The notes: generated by a model from the sequence alone, not told the origin. 43,544 nucleotides of DNA from an uncultured Clostridia bacterium (GCA_937890525.1 CALADI010000031.1:1-43544), one strand, 5' to 3'; numbered from the stretch's first letter, positions 24,130 through 32,343 are shown. Translations and numbers: made by a program.

Positions 24130-24163
24130 AAAAAACGGCCCTCTGCCAATGAAAAGGCAGAGG
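24130..24163 (-). terminator. Terminator-like hairpin, minus strand
   Basis: CCTCTGCC (24140-24147) pairs with GGCAGAGG (24156-24163). On the minus strand the stem is followed after four bases by TTTTTT. No minus-strand gene ends directly beside it except the tRNA-Pro unit further right. It may be a relic. Confidence 0.45.
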
Positions 24164-24249
24164 ACTGAGATTTAATTCAATGTTATATCCTGTATCAAGT
24201 CTGCGCATCCAATTGAAATGTGACGCACAAATATACTTGGGATCAAAGA

Positions 24250-24288
24250 AAAAAATAAGTCGAGGGAAATTCCCTCGACTTATTTTTC
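24250..24288 (-). terminator. Terminator of tRNA-Pro (bidirectional)
   Basis: A 17-bp perfect stem, AAAAATAAGTCGAGGGA with TCCCTCGACTTATTTTT, has a 3-base loop. It lies about 80 bases after the tRNA-Pro 3' end on the minus strand. The interval 24289-24367 holds nothing identifiable. Confidence 0.82.
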
Positions 24289-24367
24289 GTGCCCTGTACC
24301 GTCCGGTTTGCCCCACAGGTCACATTGTGTACCTATGAACATGAACCCTTCGATTTCGGTGCTTTTA

Positions 24368-24444
24368 TGGTCGGAGTGTCGGGATTCGAACCCGAGGCCT
24401 CTTGGACCCGAACCAAGCGCGATACCAAGCTTCGCCACACCCCG
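24368..24444 (-). tRNA. tRNA-Pro (anticodon CGG)
   Basis: On the minus strand acceptor CGGGGTG pairs with CACTCCG (one G-U). The anticodon arm CTTGG-TTCGGGT-CCAAG gives CGG. The T-arm CTCGGGTTCGAATCCCGA and an encoded CCA (24368-24370) are present. It reads the CCG proline codon. Confidence 0.96.
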
Positions 24445-24568
24445 ATGACCATAGTATTATAATGAATTTCCACAGGATTGTCAATAGCTTTCCGGCAGGT
24501 TTACGGAAACTTTTCGGCGCATCTTTTGGTGGCGGCAGGAATAGGCTGTTGCGTAAGGAGGGATGTCC

Positions 24569-24841
24569 ATGTCCTATCGCATCCGGTATCCAGGAGGTCC
24601 TGAGGAAAGCGCCGCCAGTCCGAAGATACGGTGGAAAGCTGCGATCACCATCGGCGTACTGCTTTTTGTGAGCGTGCTCACCTTCCCCGGCATCCGAACT
24701 TATGCAGAAATGCTGTTTGCCGCAAGCCGTCCAAACGATCATGCCATTGCCATGAAGGGGCTTGCCGGGGCATGGTGTTCGGGAGATGATGTATATGAAG
24801 CCGTCTTGCTCTACTGCAGGAAGCTGCTCGCCCTTGCCTGA
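24569..24841 (+). CDS. Small single-pass membrane protein next to M50 protease, 90 aa
   Basis: Start at 24569 (MSYRIRYPGG) with AAGGAGG 7 bases upstream; the in-frame ATG at 24563 is too close. A basic Pro/Gly N-terminus is followed by one membrane helix (residues 29-44, ITIGVLLFVSVLTF) and a short extracytoplasmic tail. It overlaps the start of the M50 protease by 47 bases. In sporulating Firmicutes SpoIVFA, a membrane protein, precedes and holds the M50 protease SpoIVFB. The size and order here suggest a reduced analogue, but no SpoIVFA motif is visible. Confidence 0.65.
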   Translation: MSYRIRYPGGPEESAASPKIRWKAAITIGVLLFVSVLTFPGIRTYAEMLFAASRPNDHAIAMKGLAGAWCSGDDVYEAVLLYCRKLLALA

Positions 24842-25259
24842 ACTGGAAGTCACCCCGTGGGGCTATCTGGGGACAGCAGTCCGGATGCTGCTGCTCCCTC
24901 TGCCGTGGGTAGGTGCATCCTATCTGGCGGCGCTGATCCACGAATTGGGGCATCTGCTGCTTCTCTGGGCATACAGCATCCCCGTCTGGAAGATCCGCAT
25001 CGGCGCAGGTGGCGCACAGATCCATACCGCTCCCCTTTCCCCACATCAAGAATTGGTGTGTGCCCTTGCAGGACCTTTGTTCGGGCTGATACTGTGCCTT
25101 TACTGGCAATGGATGCCCCGCACCGCTCTGTGCGCCGTCATCCAGTCCCTGTTTAATCTCCTGCCAATCCCCGGTCTGGATGGGCATCGGGCGCTGCACG
25201 CCCTTGCGCATTTGCGCCTGCCCTCCCGATCCAAGGAAAAACCTGTTGCAAATCAGTGA
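24795..25259 (+). CDS. Mini M50 (site-2) metalloprotease, SpoIVFB-like
   Basis: About 154 residues, almost entirely membrane-embedded. The zinc motif HELGH is at residues 49-53 from the chosen start. LAGPLFGL lies in the next helix, and the third ligand is the Asp in NLLPIPGLDGHRAL near the C-terminus, as in SpoIVFB and other intramembrane S2P proteases. SpoIVFB cleaves pro-sigma-K in the mother cell. This protein is far shorter than the usual 280 or so residues and lacks the CBS domain. Several in-frame starts exist (TTG 24762, ATG 24786, 24789, 24795); 24795 fits a GGGAG site with 9 bases spacing, so the N-terminus is uncertain. It overlaps the preceding membrane gene. Confidence 0.8.
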   Translation: MKPSCSTAGSCSPLPELEVTPWGYLGTAVRMLLLPLPWVGASYLAALIHELGHLLLLWAYSIPVWKIRIGAGGAQIHTAPLSPHQELVCALAGPLFGLILCLYWQWMPRTALCAVIQSLFNLLPIPGLDGHRALHALAHLRLPSRSKEKPVANQ

Positions 25260-25274
25260 TTTTCGGGGTACAAT
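25246..25274 (+). promoter_or_regulatory. Promoter of the radical-SAM operon
   Basis: TTGCAA (25246-25251) and TACAAT (25269-25274) are spaced by 17 bases. The -35 box lies inside the last codons of the M50 protease gene. Confidence 0.72.
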
Positions 25275-25306
25275 ATCTCTAATCGAGAAAAATGAGGTAT
25301 ACTGTA

Positions 25307-27142
25307 ATGACAGATTTGCTCCACAGGATCCTCCCCACGGTTCAGAAGCCCGCACGCTACACCGGAGGAGAATTCAATGAAGTGCAGAAAGACCCGGCAG
25401 AAGTCCGGGTCAATGTGGCATTTTGTTTCCCGGATACCTACGAGATCGGAATGTCCAATGTGGGCATGCGGATCCTGTACGGTGTGATGAACAACATGGA
25501 CGGCGTCTGGTGCCAGCGGGTGTTCGCCCCGTGGGGTGACATGGAAGATGCCATGCGCCGCCACAGCCTGCCCCTGTGGGCGCTGGAGAGTCAGCGTCCC
25601 GTGAAGGAATTCGACATGGTCGCCTTCACCGCAGGCTATGAAATGAGCTACACGAACATTCTGAATATGCTGGATCTTGCTCAGATCCCTCTGCGCTCTG
25701 CCGATCGTCACGGGCTTGAAAACATGGTCTTTGCCGGCGGCGTGTGCACCTTTAACCCGGAGCCTTTGGCACCATTTATCGACTTTTTCTCCCTTGGCGA
25801 AGGGGAAGAAAGCACGGTGGAGATCGTTGAACTATACGACCGGGCAAAAACTGCCGGATGGACGAAGGAGCAGTTCCTTCTGGAGGTCAGCCACATCCCC
25901 GGAGTGTATGTCCCCAGCTTCTATGAGCATACTTACGGTGACGACGGAAAACTTCTGTCCATCACGCCTACCCATGGGGCACCGGAAAAACTGACCAAGC
26001 GCATCGTTGCGGATCTGGATCACGCCTACTTCCCCACGAAGATGATCGTCCCCTCCACGGAGATCGTCCACGACCGGGCGAATCTGGAGCTGTTCCGGGG
26101 CTGTATCCGGGGATGCCGGTTCTGTCAGGCGGGCTTTTCCTGCCGTCCTGTCCGCAAAAAATCCCCGGAGGTGCTGTACCGGCAGGCTGTGGCCTGTTTG
26201 GAGGATTCCGGTGCCAGCGAGATCACCCTTTCCAGTCTTTCTACCTCGGACTACCGCGGTCTGAAAGAACTGACAGATCAGATGATCCCCTACTGCGACA
26301 CCAGAAAGATCAGCCTTTCCGTTCCCTCTCTCCGGGCGGACAATTTCAGCCGGGAGCTGATGGAGAAGCTGCAAACCGTCCGTAAAACCGGACTGACCTT
26401 TGCTCCGGAGGCAGGCACCCAGCGCCTGCGGGATGTGATCAACAAGAACCTCACCGAAGAGGAGATCCTGTCCACCTGCGCCAACGCCTTCTCCGGCGGT
26501 TGGAGCAGCGTCAAGCTGTATTTCATGCTGGGTCTGCCCACGGAGACCGACGAGGATGTGCTGGGGATCGCAGATCTGGTCTGGAAGATCATCAAAACAT
26601 GGAAAGAATACGGCACCAGCAAGAAACGGGGGCTGCGAGTCCATGTGGCTACTGCCTTCTTCGTACCCAAGCCCCATACCCCCTTCCAATGGGAAGCCCA
26701 GATCACCCCGGAGGAATACCTGCGCCGCTGCCGTCTGCTGAAGGATCACTTCTATTCCAAGTCCATCTCTTACAGCTACCACGAGCCTGCGCTGAGCCGT
26801 CTGGAAGCCGTGATGGCAAGAGGAGACCGCAGGATCGCCCCGGTTTTGGAGGAAGCTGTCCGTCTGGGGGCTCGGCTGGATGGCTGGGACGAGTATTTCA
26901 ACAATGATATCTGGATGCAGGCCTTCCGCAACTGCGGCGTAGACATGGATTTCTACACCACCCGCGGCTTCGAAGAATCCGAAACGCTGGCGTGGGATCC
27001 CATCGATGTGGGCGTGCGCAAGGAATTCCTGCTCCGGGAGCGGCGCACCGCCTACAACTCCCAAGTCACCCCCGACTGCCGCCATCGATGCTCCGGCTGT
27101 GGTGCGGACAGTCTGCTGAAGGGAGGAAAATGCGATGAATAG
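25307..27142 (+). CDS. TIGR03960 family B12-binding-like radical SAM protein
   Basis: 611 residues. An N-terminal cobalamin-binding-like Rossmann region (VNVAFCFPDTYEIGMSNVGMRIL) precedes the radical SAM core. The FeS motif is CIRGCRFC (CxxxCxxC), in LFRGCIRGCRFCQAGF. A C-terminal cysteine cluster CRHRCSGCG probably binds another metal or cluster. The family is widespread in Clostridia and partnered with a DUF2344 protein, encoded here with an 8-base overlap; the reaction is unknown. The ATG at 25307 has GAGGT upstream. In many genomes the pair precedes rng-rplU-rpmA, but those genes are not here. Confidence 0.92.
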   Translation: MTDLLHRILPTVQKPARYTGGEFNEVQKDPAEVRVNVAFCFPDTYEIGMSNVGMRILYGVMNNMDGVWCQRVFAPWGDMEDAMRRHSLPLWALESQRPVKEFDMVAFTAGYEMSYTNILNMLDLAQIPLRSADRHGLENMVFAGGVCTFNPEPLAPFIDFFSLGEGEESTVEIVELYDRAKTAGWTKEQFLLEVSHIPGVYVPSFYEHTYGDDGKLLSITPTHGAPEKLTKRIVADLDHAYFPTKMIVPSTEIVHDRANLELFRGCIRGCRFCQAGFSCRPVRKKSPEVLYRQAVACLEDSGASEITLSSLSTSDYRGLKELTDQMIPYCDTRKISLSVPSLRADNFSRELMEKLQTVRKTGLTFAPEAGTQRLRDVINKNLTEEEILSTCANAFSGGWSSVKLYFMLGLPTETDEDVLGIADLVWKIIKTWKEYGTSKKRGLRVHVATAFFVPKPHTPFQWEAQITPEEYLRRCRLLKDHFYSKSISYSYHEPALSRLEAVMARGDRRIAPVLEEAVRLGARLDGWDEYFNNDIWMQAFRNCGVDMDFYTTRGFEESETLAWDPIDVGVRKEFLLRERRTAYNSQVTPDCRHRCSGCGADSLLKGGKCDE

Positions 27143-27794
27143 ACTGTTGTTTGAAAAGGTTGGCAACGGGATCTGGATCTCCCATTTGGATCTGATGCGG
27201 TTGTTCCAGCGGGCATTCAAGCGTGGTGGGATGAATCTGAAGCACACACAGGGCTTCAATCCCAGAGCCATGGTGTCCATCGCCCTGCCCCTGAGCGTGG
27301 GGGTGGAGAGTCGGTGCGAGATTTTGGATTTTGAACTGGTGGATCAGCCTTTGCCCTTTGATGAGATCCGGGATCGTCTGAACAAGACCCTTCCCGTCGG
27401 CATTCGTGTGCTGGAGGTCTATGACAGCGCCGCAAAGATCAAGGAGCTGACCCATCTGGACTGCACCATCTGCATGGAGTATGACAGGGGCGTGCCGGAA
27501 GATGCCCTCGAAGGCATCCGTCAGCTATTTGCCGGCAAACCTCTGCTGGTGGAGAAAAAGAGCAAAAACGGCCCTGTGGAGCAGGATATTGCTCCCATGA
27601 TCGAACCCCTTCAGGCGGAGGTGCTCAATGAAAATGAGATTCTGCTCACCGCCCGGATCTGCGCCCAGAACCCAAGTCTGAATCCGGCGCTGATCCCCAC
27701 CGCCATTGCAAAGTATTGCCCCCATGCAGCACCGGACTTTGTCCGTATCTGCCGCATGGAGACAAGAACTGCCCAAGGCGAAGTATTTCGATAA
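27135..27794 (+). CDS. TIGR03936/DUF2344 radical-SAM-linked protein
   Basis: 219 residues, family length. It begins with the conserved FEKVGNGIWISHLDLMRLFQRAFKRGG and HTQGFNPRAMVSIALPLSVGVES segments that define DUF2344. It is encoded next to, or fused with, the TIGR03960 radical SAM protein in most genomes and presumably forms its partner subunit or substrate-handling module. The start overlaps the end of the upstream gene by 8 bases, with GGGAGGAAAA as ribosome site, so translation is coupled. No metal motif is visible in this protein itself. Confidence 0.92.
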   Translation: MNRLLFEKVGNGIWISHLDLMRLFQRAFKRGGMNLKHTQGFNPRAMVSIALPLSVGVESRCEILDFELVDQPLPFDEIRDRLNKTLPVGIRVLEVYDSAAKIKELTHLDCTICMEYDRGVPEDALEGIRQLFAGKPLLVEKKSKNGPVEQDIAPMIEPLQAEVLNENEILLTARICAQNPSLNPALIPTAIAKYCPHAAPDFVRICRMETRTAQGEVFR

Positions 27795-27818
27795 TTCAAT
27801 TAGGATATAGGAGAAACG

Positions 27819-28046
27819 ATGATTATGGAAAAGAACATGATTGAACTGGAAGAATGCCCCAACTGCCGGGGCGCCGGAATGATCCATCACGAAGGCGACT
27901 GGTGCGTCTATGTGGAGTGCATCGACTGCGGCGCCCACACGGTCTATTCCGAGTATTCCAGCGAAGCAGATAAAGAAGAAGCAACCAAAACCGTGGCATC
28001 CCTCTGGAACTTGGGTAAAGTCATCCGTCTGGAGCCCGGTGAATGA
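27819..28046 (+). CDS. Lar-like (restriction alleviation family) zinc-ribbon protein, 75 aa
   Basis: A single zinc ribbon: CPNCRGAGMIHHEGDW...VECIDCGAHT, followed by EATKTVASLWNLG. The two CxxC pairs with a closing A..LWN motif match the Lar-type family, which includes the phage/prophage restriction-alleviation protein. Stand-alone chromosomal copies have no known role. AGGAG lies 5 bases before the ATG at 27819; ATG 27825 is possible. It sits 24 bases after the DUF2344 gene and just before pepD, all on the same strand, so it is probably part of the same transcript. Confidence 0.75.
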   Translation: MIMEKNMIELEECPNCRGAGMIHHEGDWCVYVECIDCGAHTVYSEYSSEADKEEATKTVASLWNLGKVIRLEPGE

Positions 28047-28060
28047 TCACAGGAGGAAGC

Positions 28061-29509
28061 ATGATGAAAGCAGAAAGATTGGCAGGACTTGAGCCTGCTT
28101 CCGTGTTCGGTTATTTTGAGAAGATCTGTTCCATCCCCCACGGCTCCGGCAATACCAAGGCCATCAGCGACTATCTGGTGTCCTTTGCCAAGGAGCACGG
28201 TCTTGCCTACATTCAGGACGAGCTGAACAATGTCCTCATGTTCCAGGACGGTACCCCGGGGTATGAGGATCACGAGCCGGTCATCCTGCAGGGGCACATG
28301 GACATGGTGTGTGAGAAAAGCCCGGATTGCTCCATTGATTTTGCAGTGGATGGTCTGGATGTGACCCATGATGACACCTGCGTTTTCGCCAACGGCACCA
28401 CACTGGGCGGAGATGACGGCATCGCTGTTGCCTACTGCCTTGCTCTGCTGTCCGATCCCACCATCCCCCATCCCCCTCTGGAGATCATCATCACCGTGGA
28501 TGAGGAAACCGGTATGTACGGCGCTGACGGGGTGGATCTTTCCATGTTCAAGGGAAAGCGGATGATCAATCTGGACTCCGAGGATGAGGGGATCTTCACC
28601 GTTTCCTGCGCCGGCGGCGCCCGGGCTGGGATCCGTCTGCCCCTGTCCCGCCATGCCGTATACGGCCCCTGCATCAAGCTGACGGTGGATGGTCTTGTGG
28701 GCGGTCACTCCGGCATGGAGATCGACAAGAACCGTGCCAACGCCAACAAGGTCATGGGTATGTTCTTGGACGAGATCAAGAAGCGGATGCCCCTGTGCCT
28801 CACCGCCATCGGCGGCGGCAGTAAGGACAACGCCATCACCCGCTCCTGCACCGCCAGTCTGGTGGCCATGGGCATGGAGCTGGAGCAGATCAACGACATT
28901 GCAGCTTCCCTGCAAGAGAAGATCCGCACCGAGTACGCTGAGCCCAACGCCGTGATCAGCGCAGACAACATCGATGCGCTGGGTGGAAACGCCCTGTCCA
29001 CTCAGGATACGGATAAGATCATCGGTCTTCTGTGCGCTGCTCCCAACGGAGTGCAGGCCATGTGTGCCGATATGCCGGATCTGGTGCAGACCAGCCTGAA
29101 CATGGGCATCGTGAAGATGGATGCAGACAGCTTTACCATGACCTTCTCCGTTCGCTCCAGCGTCAACCAGGAAAAGGTTGACCTGCTGAAGAAGCTGGAG
29201 GATCTGGCAGGAATGTATGGTGCCGAATTCTCCAGCACCGGGGACTATCCCGCGTGGGAGTACCGCGCCGAATCCGTCCTGCGGGATACCATGGTCGCCC
29301 AGTACCGCCAGATGTACGGGCAGGATCCTCAGGTGGTCAGCATCCACGCCGGTTTGGAGTGCGGTCTGCTGGGTCAGAAGATCGACGGACTGGATGCAGT
29401 CTCCATCGGCCCGCAGATGCACGACATCCATACCAACCGGGAGCGTCTGGAGATCGACTCCACCCGGCGGGTCTGGGAATTCCTGCTTGCTGTGCTGAAA
29501 GCCCTTTGA
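28061..29509 (+). CDS. pepD: Aminoacyl-histidine dipeptidase (M20 family)
   Basis: 482 residues, close to PepD of E. coli. It is a cytosolic dizinc dipeptidase that cleaves Xaa-His (carnosine-like) and other dipeptides. Visible metal-site elements are GHMDMV (His79, Asp81), LGGDDG, the catalytic pair in DEETGMYG, the LDSEDEG aspartate, and a C-terminal GPQMHDIHT histidine. A lid/dimerisation domain occupies about residues 190-380. AGGAGG lies 4 bases before ATG 28061 and 7 before ATG 28064, so either could be used. It ends at a strong terminator and is probably the last gene of the transcript starting at 25246. Confidence 0.93.
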   Translation: MMKAERLAGLEPASVFGYFEKICSIPHGSGNTKAISDYLVSFAKEHGLAYIQDELNNVLMFQDGTPGYEDHEPVILQGHMDMVCEKSPDCSIDFAVDGLDVTHDDTCVFANGTTLGGDDGIAVAYCLALLSDPTIPHPPLEIIITVDEETGMYGADGVDLSMFKGKRMINLDSEDEGIFTVSCAGGARAGIRLPLSRHAVYGPCIKLTVDGLVGGHSGMEIDKNRANANKVMGMFLDEIKKRMPLCLTAIGGGSKDNAITRSCTASLVAMGMELEQINDIAASLQEKIRTEYAEPNAVISADNIDALGGNALSTQDTDKIIGLLCAAPNGVQAMCADMPDLVQTSLNMGIVKMDADSFTMTFSVRSSVNQEKVDLLKKLEDLAGMYGAEFSSTGDYPAWEYRAESVLRDTMVAQYRQMYGQDPQVVSIHAGLECGLLGQKIDGLDAVSIGPQMHDIHTNRERLEIDSTRRVWEFLLAVLKAL

Positions 29510-29517
29510 TCCCTTAT

Positions 29518-29560
29518 GCGAGCCATAGAACCCTCCTAGGGACTATGGCTCGCTTTCTTC
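29518..29560 (+). terminator. Terminator after pepD
   Basis: The 11-bp stem GCGAGCCATAG with CTATGGCTCGC encloses a 14-base loop and is followed by a T-rich tract. Confidence 0.88.
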
Positions 29561-29575
29561 TTTTCCATCCCGGTA

Positions 29576-29605
29576 TTTACACATTCCCCTATGATGTGAT
29601 ATAAT
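29576..29605 (+). promoter_or_regulatory. Promoter of the YccF-YitT genes
   Basis: TTTACA (29576-29581) and TATAAT (29600-29605) are spaced by 18 bases, with a TGA extended -10 element just before TATAAT. Confidence 0.72.
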
Positions 29606-29655
29606 CCCCTTGAATCTGCGATTCTGTATCCCTGTTCTGATATAGGAGGTTTTCT

Positions 29656-30021
29656 ATGGGCTGTTTAGGCAACACCATTTGGTTTCTGTGCGGCGGATTT
29701 CTGGAGGGTCTGGCATGGGGACTCAGCGGCATCCTGTGGACCATCACCATCATTGGCATCCCCATCGGCAAGCAGTGCTTCAAGCTGGCATCCTTGGCAT
29801 TCTTCCCCTTCGGTAAAGAAGTCCAGTACGGCGGCAGCACCGTTTCTCTTGTCGCCAACATCTTCTGGATGATCTTCAGCGGCATTCCCCTTGCGCTTGT
29901 GGCATTGGTCAACGGAGCGCTGCTGTGCTGCACCATCATCGGCATTCCCTTTGGGCTGCAATGCTTTAAGATCGCCAAGCTGGCGCTGTCCCCCTTTGGC
30001 GCATCCATCATTTACACTTGA
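29656..30021 (+). CDS. YccF domain membrane protein
   Basis: 121 residues built of two copies of the YccF motif. Each has a hydrophobic helix pair ending in TIIGIPIGKQCFKLA.LAFFPFG (first) or TIIGIPFGLQCFKIAKLALSPFG (second). The internal duplication is obvious in the sequence. YccF proteins are inner-membrane proteins of unknown function. AGGAGG lies 8 bases before the ATG. The YitT gene follows 50 bases later on the same strand. Confidence 0.9.
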   Translation: MGCLGNTIWFLCGGFLEGLAWGLSGILWTITIIGIPIGKQCFKLASLAFFPFGKEVQYGGSTVSLVANIFWMIFSGIPLALVALVNGALLCCTIIGIPFGLQCFKIAKLALSPFGASIIYT

Positions 30022-30071
30022 CGGATCACATCGTGCATCCGTTTATCCACCCAGACAGAAAGAGGATCTAT

Positions 30072-30929
30072 ATGAAAAAATATCTCGCTCTAGCCAAGGA
30101 GTACGCCATGATCACCCTTGGCACCGGGATCATCGCCTGCGCCGTGTATTTCTTTATGATGCCCAGCCATGTATCCGTGGGCAGCATCTCCGGCTTGGCC
30201 ATTATCCTGACCAATTTTATTCCCATGTCCGTATCCTCCATCACCATGATCATGAATGTATTTCTTCTGATTTTGGGATTTCTCACCATCGGCAAGGAGT
30301 TTGGTGTCAAAACGGTGTACACCTCCATCCTGCTTCCTGCCATGCTGGGACTTTTGGAGCGCCTGTTCCCCAACTTCCCCTCCATCATGGCGGATCCTTT
30401 TCTGGACATGGTGTGCTACATTTTTGTGGTCAGCGTGGGGCTCGCCATTTTATTCAATCGGAACGCATCCTCCGGCGGGCTGGATATCGTGGCAAAGATC
30501 CTGAACAAATACCTGCACATGGAACTGGGCAAGGCTATGTCCCTGTCCGGCATTCTGGTGGCGCTGTCCTCGGCGCTGGTCTACGATAAGAAGATCGTGG
30601 TACTCAGCCTGTTGGGCACCTATCTCAACGGCATAGTGGTGGATCGTTTCATCTTCGGCTTCAATCTGAAAAAGCGGGTATGCATCATCTCTGAGAAAGA
30701 GGCAGAGATCCGGCAATTCATCGTCAAGGAACTGCACAGCGGTGCAACGGTGTATGAGGTACTGGGTGCCTACAACATGAAGCCCCGCAAGGAGGTCATT
30801 ACCATTGTGGACAAGAACGAATATCTGAAGCTGATGAACTTCATCGAAAAAACAGACAAGGATGCATTCATCACCATCTACGATGTGAACAAGATCATTT
30901 ACCGCCCGAAAAGCAGCATATCCGAATAA
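30072..30929 (+). CDS. YitT family membrane protein (DUF161/DUF2179)
   Basis: 285 residues: five or six membrane helices in the N-terminal 190 residues, then a cytosolic DUF2179 domain (CIISEKEAEIRQFIVKEL, GATVYEVLGAY, EVITIVDKNEY) at about 200-280. The GLAIILTN and ASSGGLDIVAKIL segments are typical. YitT proteins are common in Firmicutes; the transported or sensed substrate is unknown. The start at 30072 (MKKYLALAKEY) has AGAGGAT upstream; an open frame beginning at 30018 overlaps the YccF stop and was rejected. It ends at a bidirectional terminator shared with the convergent aminotransferase. Confidence 0.9.
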   Translation: MKKYLALAKEYAMITLGTGIIACAVYFFMMPSHVSVGSISGLAIILTNFIPMSVSSITMIMNVFLLILGFLTIGKEFGVKTVYTSILLPAMLGLLERLFPNFPSIMADPFLDMVCYIFVVSVGLAILFNRNASSGGLDIVAKILNKYLHMELGKAMSLSGILVALSSALVYDKKIVVLSLLGTYLNGIVVDRFIFGFNLKKRVCIISEKEAEIRQFIVKELHSGATVYEVLGAYNMKPRKEVITIVDKNEYLKLMNFIEKTDKDAFITIYDVNKIIYRPKSSISE

Positions 30930-30937
30930 TACAGCAA

Positions 30938-30971
30938 AAACACCGAATCTTCGCCGGAAGATTCGGTGTTT
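30938..30971. terminator. Bidirectional terminator between YitT and aminotransferase
   Basis: A 15-bp perfect stem, AAACACCGAATCTTC with GAAGATTCGGTGTTT, has a 4-base loop. It is flanked by an A run on the left and T on the right, and lies between convergent genes. Confidence 0.9.
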
Positions 30972-30975
30972 GATA

Positions 30976-32292
30976 TTATGCATTTTCGCCAAGGATCCGG
31001 TCCTCGTGCAGCCCCAGATACTTTTCCAGTGCCGCCAGTTTCAGACAGGTGCAGAACACCATCATCGCCTTTTCCAGTTCCTCAATGGTGGGATAACTGG
31101 GCGCAATGCGGATCATGGAGTCATGGGGATCCACGCCGTAAGGATAGGTTGCCCCTGCTTCGGTCAGTACCACACCTGCATGGCGGCACAGTTCCAGCGT
31201 CCGCCGGGCGGTGCCGGGCATAGCCGCAACGCAGACGAAATAGCCACCCTTGGGGTGATGCCAATGGGCGATGCCCTTTGCCGTTACCTCTCTTCTCAGG
31301 GTCTTCAGCACCATCTCAAACTTTGGCGCCATGATCTTGGCGTGGCGCTTCATCAGCTCGATGGTATGGGCTCGATCCTTCAGATACAGCACATGACGAA
31401 GCTGGTTGATCTTGTCATAGGAGATGGTCTGGACGGAAATCAGCTTCGTCATATAGGCGATGTTCTCCTCGCTGGACGCCATCACCGAGATGCCCGCACC
31501 GGGGAAGGTGATTTTGGAGGTGGAAGCAAATTCATAGACCATGTTGGGGCGTCCAGCCTCCTCACAAAGGGAGATGATATCCTGGAAAGGCTCAAACTCT
31601 CCGTCAAATTCGTGAACGCAGTAGGCATTATCCCACATGATGACAAAGTCCGGGGCAGCAGGCTTTAGCTTTGCAAATCTGTCTACAGTCTCTTCAGAGT
31701 AGGTATAGCCCTGAGGATTGGAATATTTGGGAACACACCAGATGCCCTTCACCTGAGGATCCTGAACAAGGCTCTCTACCACATCCATATCTGGGCCGTC
31801 CGGCGTCATAGGCACAGTGATCAGTTCAAATCCAAAAGTCTGTGTGATCCGGAAGTGCCGGTCATATCCCGGAGAGGGACAAAGAAATTTCAACCGCTCC
31901 TCCTTACACCAAGGTCTGGGACTGTCCTTCAGTCCGTGGGTGTACGCTCTGGCGATCACATCATGCATCAGCCCCAAGCTGGCATTGCCGCCTACGAAGG
32001 TCTGACTGGGCTTGCACCCCAGTACATCCGCCCAATACTCCCTTGCACAATCCAACCCGGCAAGATCACCATAGTTTCTGGCGTCCTTCCCGTCGATCAT
32101 GCACTGCTCCGGCTGGGTGAGCATGGACAGCATATCGCTGACCAGATCCAGCTGCAGCTTGCTGGGCTTTCCTCTGGACATATCCAGATTCAGACCTTCC
32201 TGTCTCAGCTGTTCGAAGTCGGCTCTTAATTTGTGAAACTCGGCCCGAAGCTCCTCTCTGCTCCTGCAAGCGTAGGTAGCCAATTCCATCAT
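30976..32292 (-). CDS. PLP-dependent aminotransferase, subgroup Ic (aspartate aminotransferase-like)
   Basis: 438 residues of fold-type I aminotransferase. The sequence matches the PF12897 type-Ic group: MSRGKPSKLQLDLVSDML near the N-terminus, RNYGDLAGLDCAREYWADVL, VGGNASLGLMHD, PSPGYDRHF, VPKYSNPQGYTYSEE, and the PLP-lysine segment FASTSKITFPGAGIS. Characterised members use aspartate/glutamate with 2-oxo acids; substrate range here is not certain. GGGAAAGG directly abuts the first of two tandem ATGs, so the second (32289) may be the true start. It has its own promoter (32315-32343), divergent from glnN; the two nitrogen-metabolism genes may share control (inference). Confidence 0.9.
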   Translation of the reverse strand: MMELATYACRSREELRAEFHKLRADFEQLRQEGLNLDMSRGKPSKLQLDLVSDMLSMLTQPEQCMIDGKDARNYGDLAGLDCAREYWADVLGCKPSQTFVGGNASLGLMHDVIARAYTHGLKDSPRPWCKEERLKFLCPSPGYDRHFRITQTFGFELITVPMTPDGPDMDVVESLVQDPQVKGIWCVPKYSNPQGYTYSEETVDRFAKLKPAAPDFVIMWDNAYCVHEFDGEFEPFQDIISLCEEAGRPNMVYEFASTSKITFPGAGISVMASSEENIAYMTKLISVQTISYDKINQLRHVLYLKDRAHTIELMKRHAKIMAPKFEMVLKTLRREVTAKGIAHWHHPKGGYFVCVAAMPGTARRTLELCRHAGVVLTEAGATYPYGVDPHDSMIRIAPSYPTIEELEKAMMVFCTCLKLAALEKYLGLHEDRILGENA

Positions 32293-32314
32293 CCTTTCCC
32301 ATTTAACTCCGCAT

Positions 32315-32343
32315 ATTATATGCGATAGCCATCAAAAATGCAA
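32315..32343 (-). promoter_or_regulatory. Promoter of the aminotransferase gene
   Basis: TTGCAT (32338-32343) and TATAAT (32315-32320) on the minus strand are spaced by 17 bases, leaving a leader of about 20 bases. Confidence 0.78.

Noticed and set aside
24365..24853. 162-codon minus-strand frame
   Set aside because: It runs through the tRNA-Pro gene and is antisense to the two membrane genes; it has no ribosome site.
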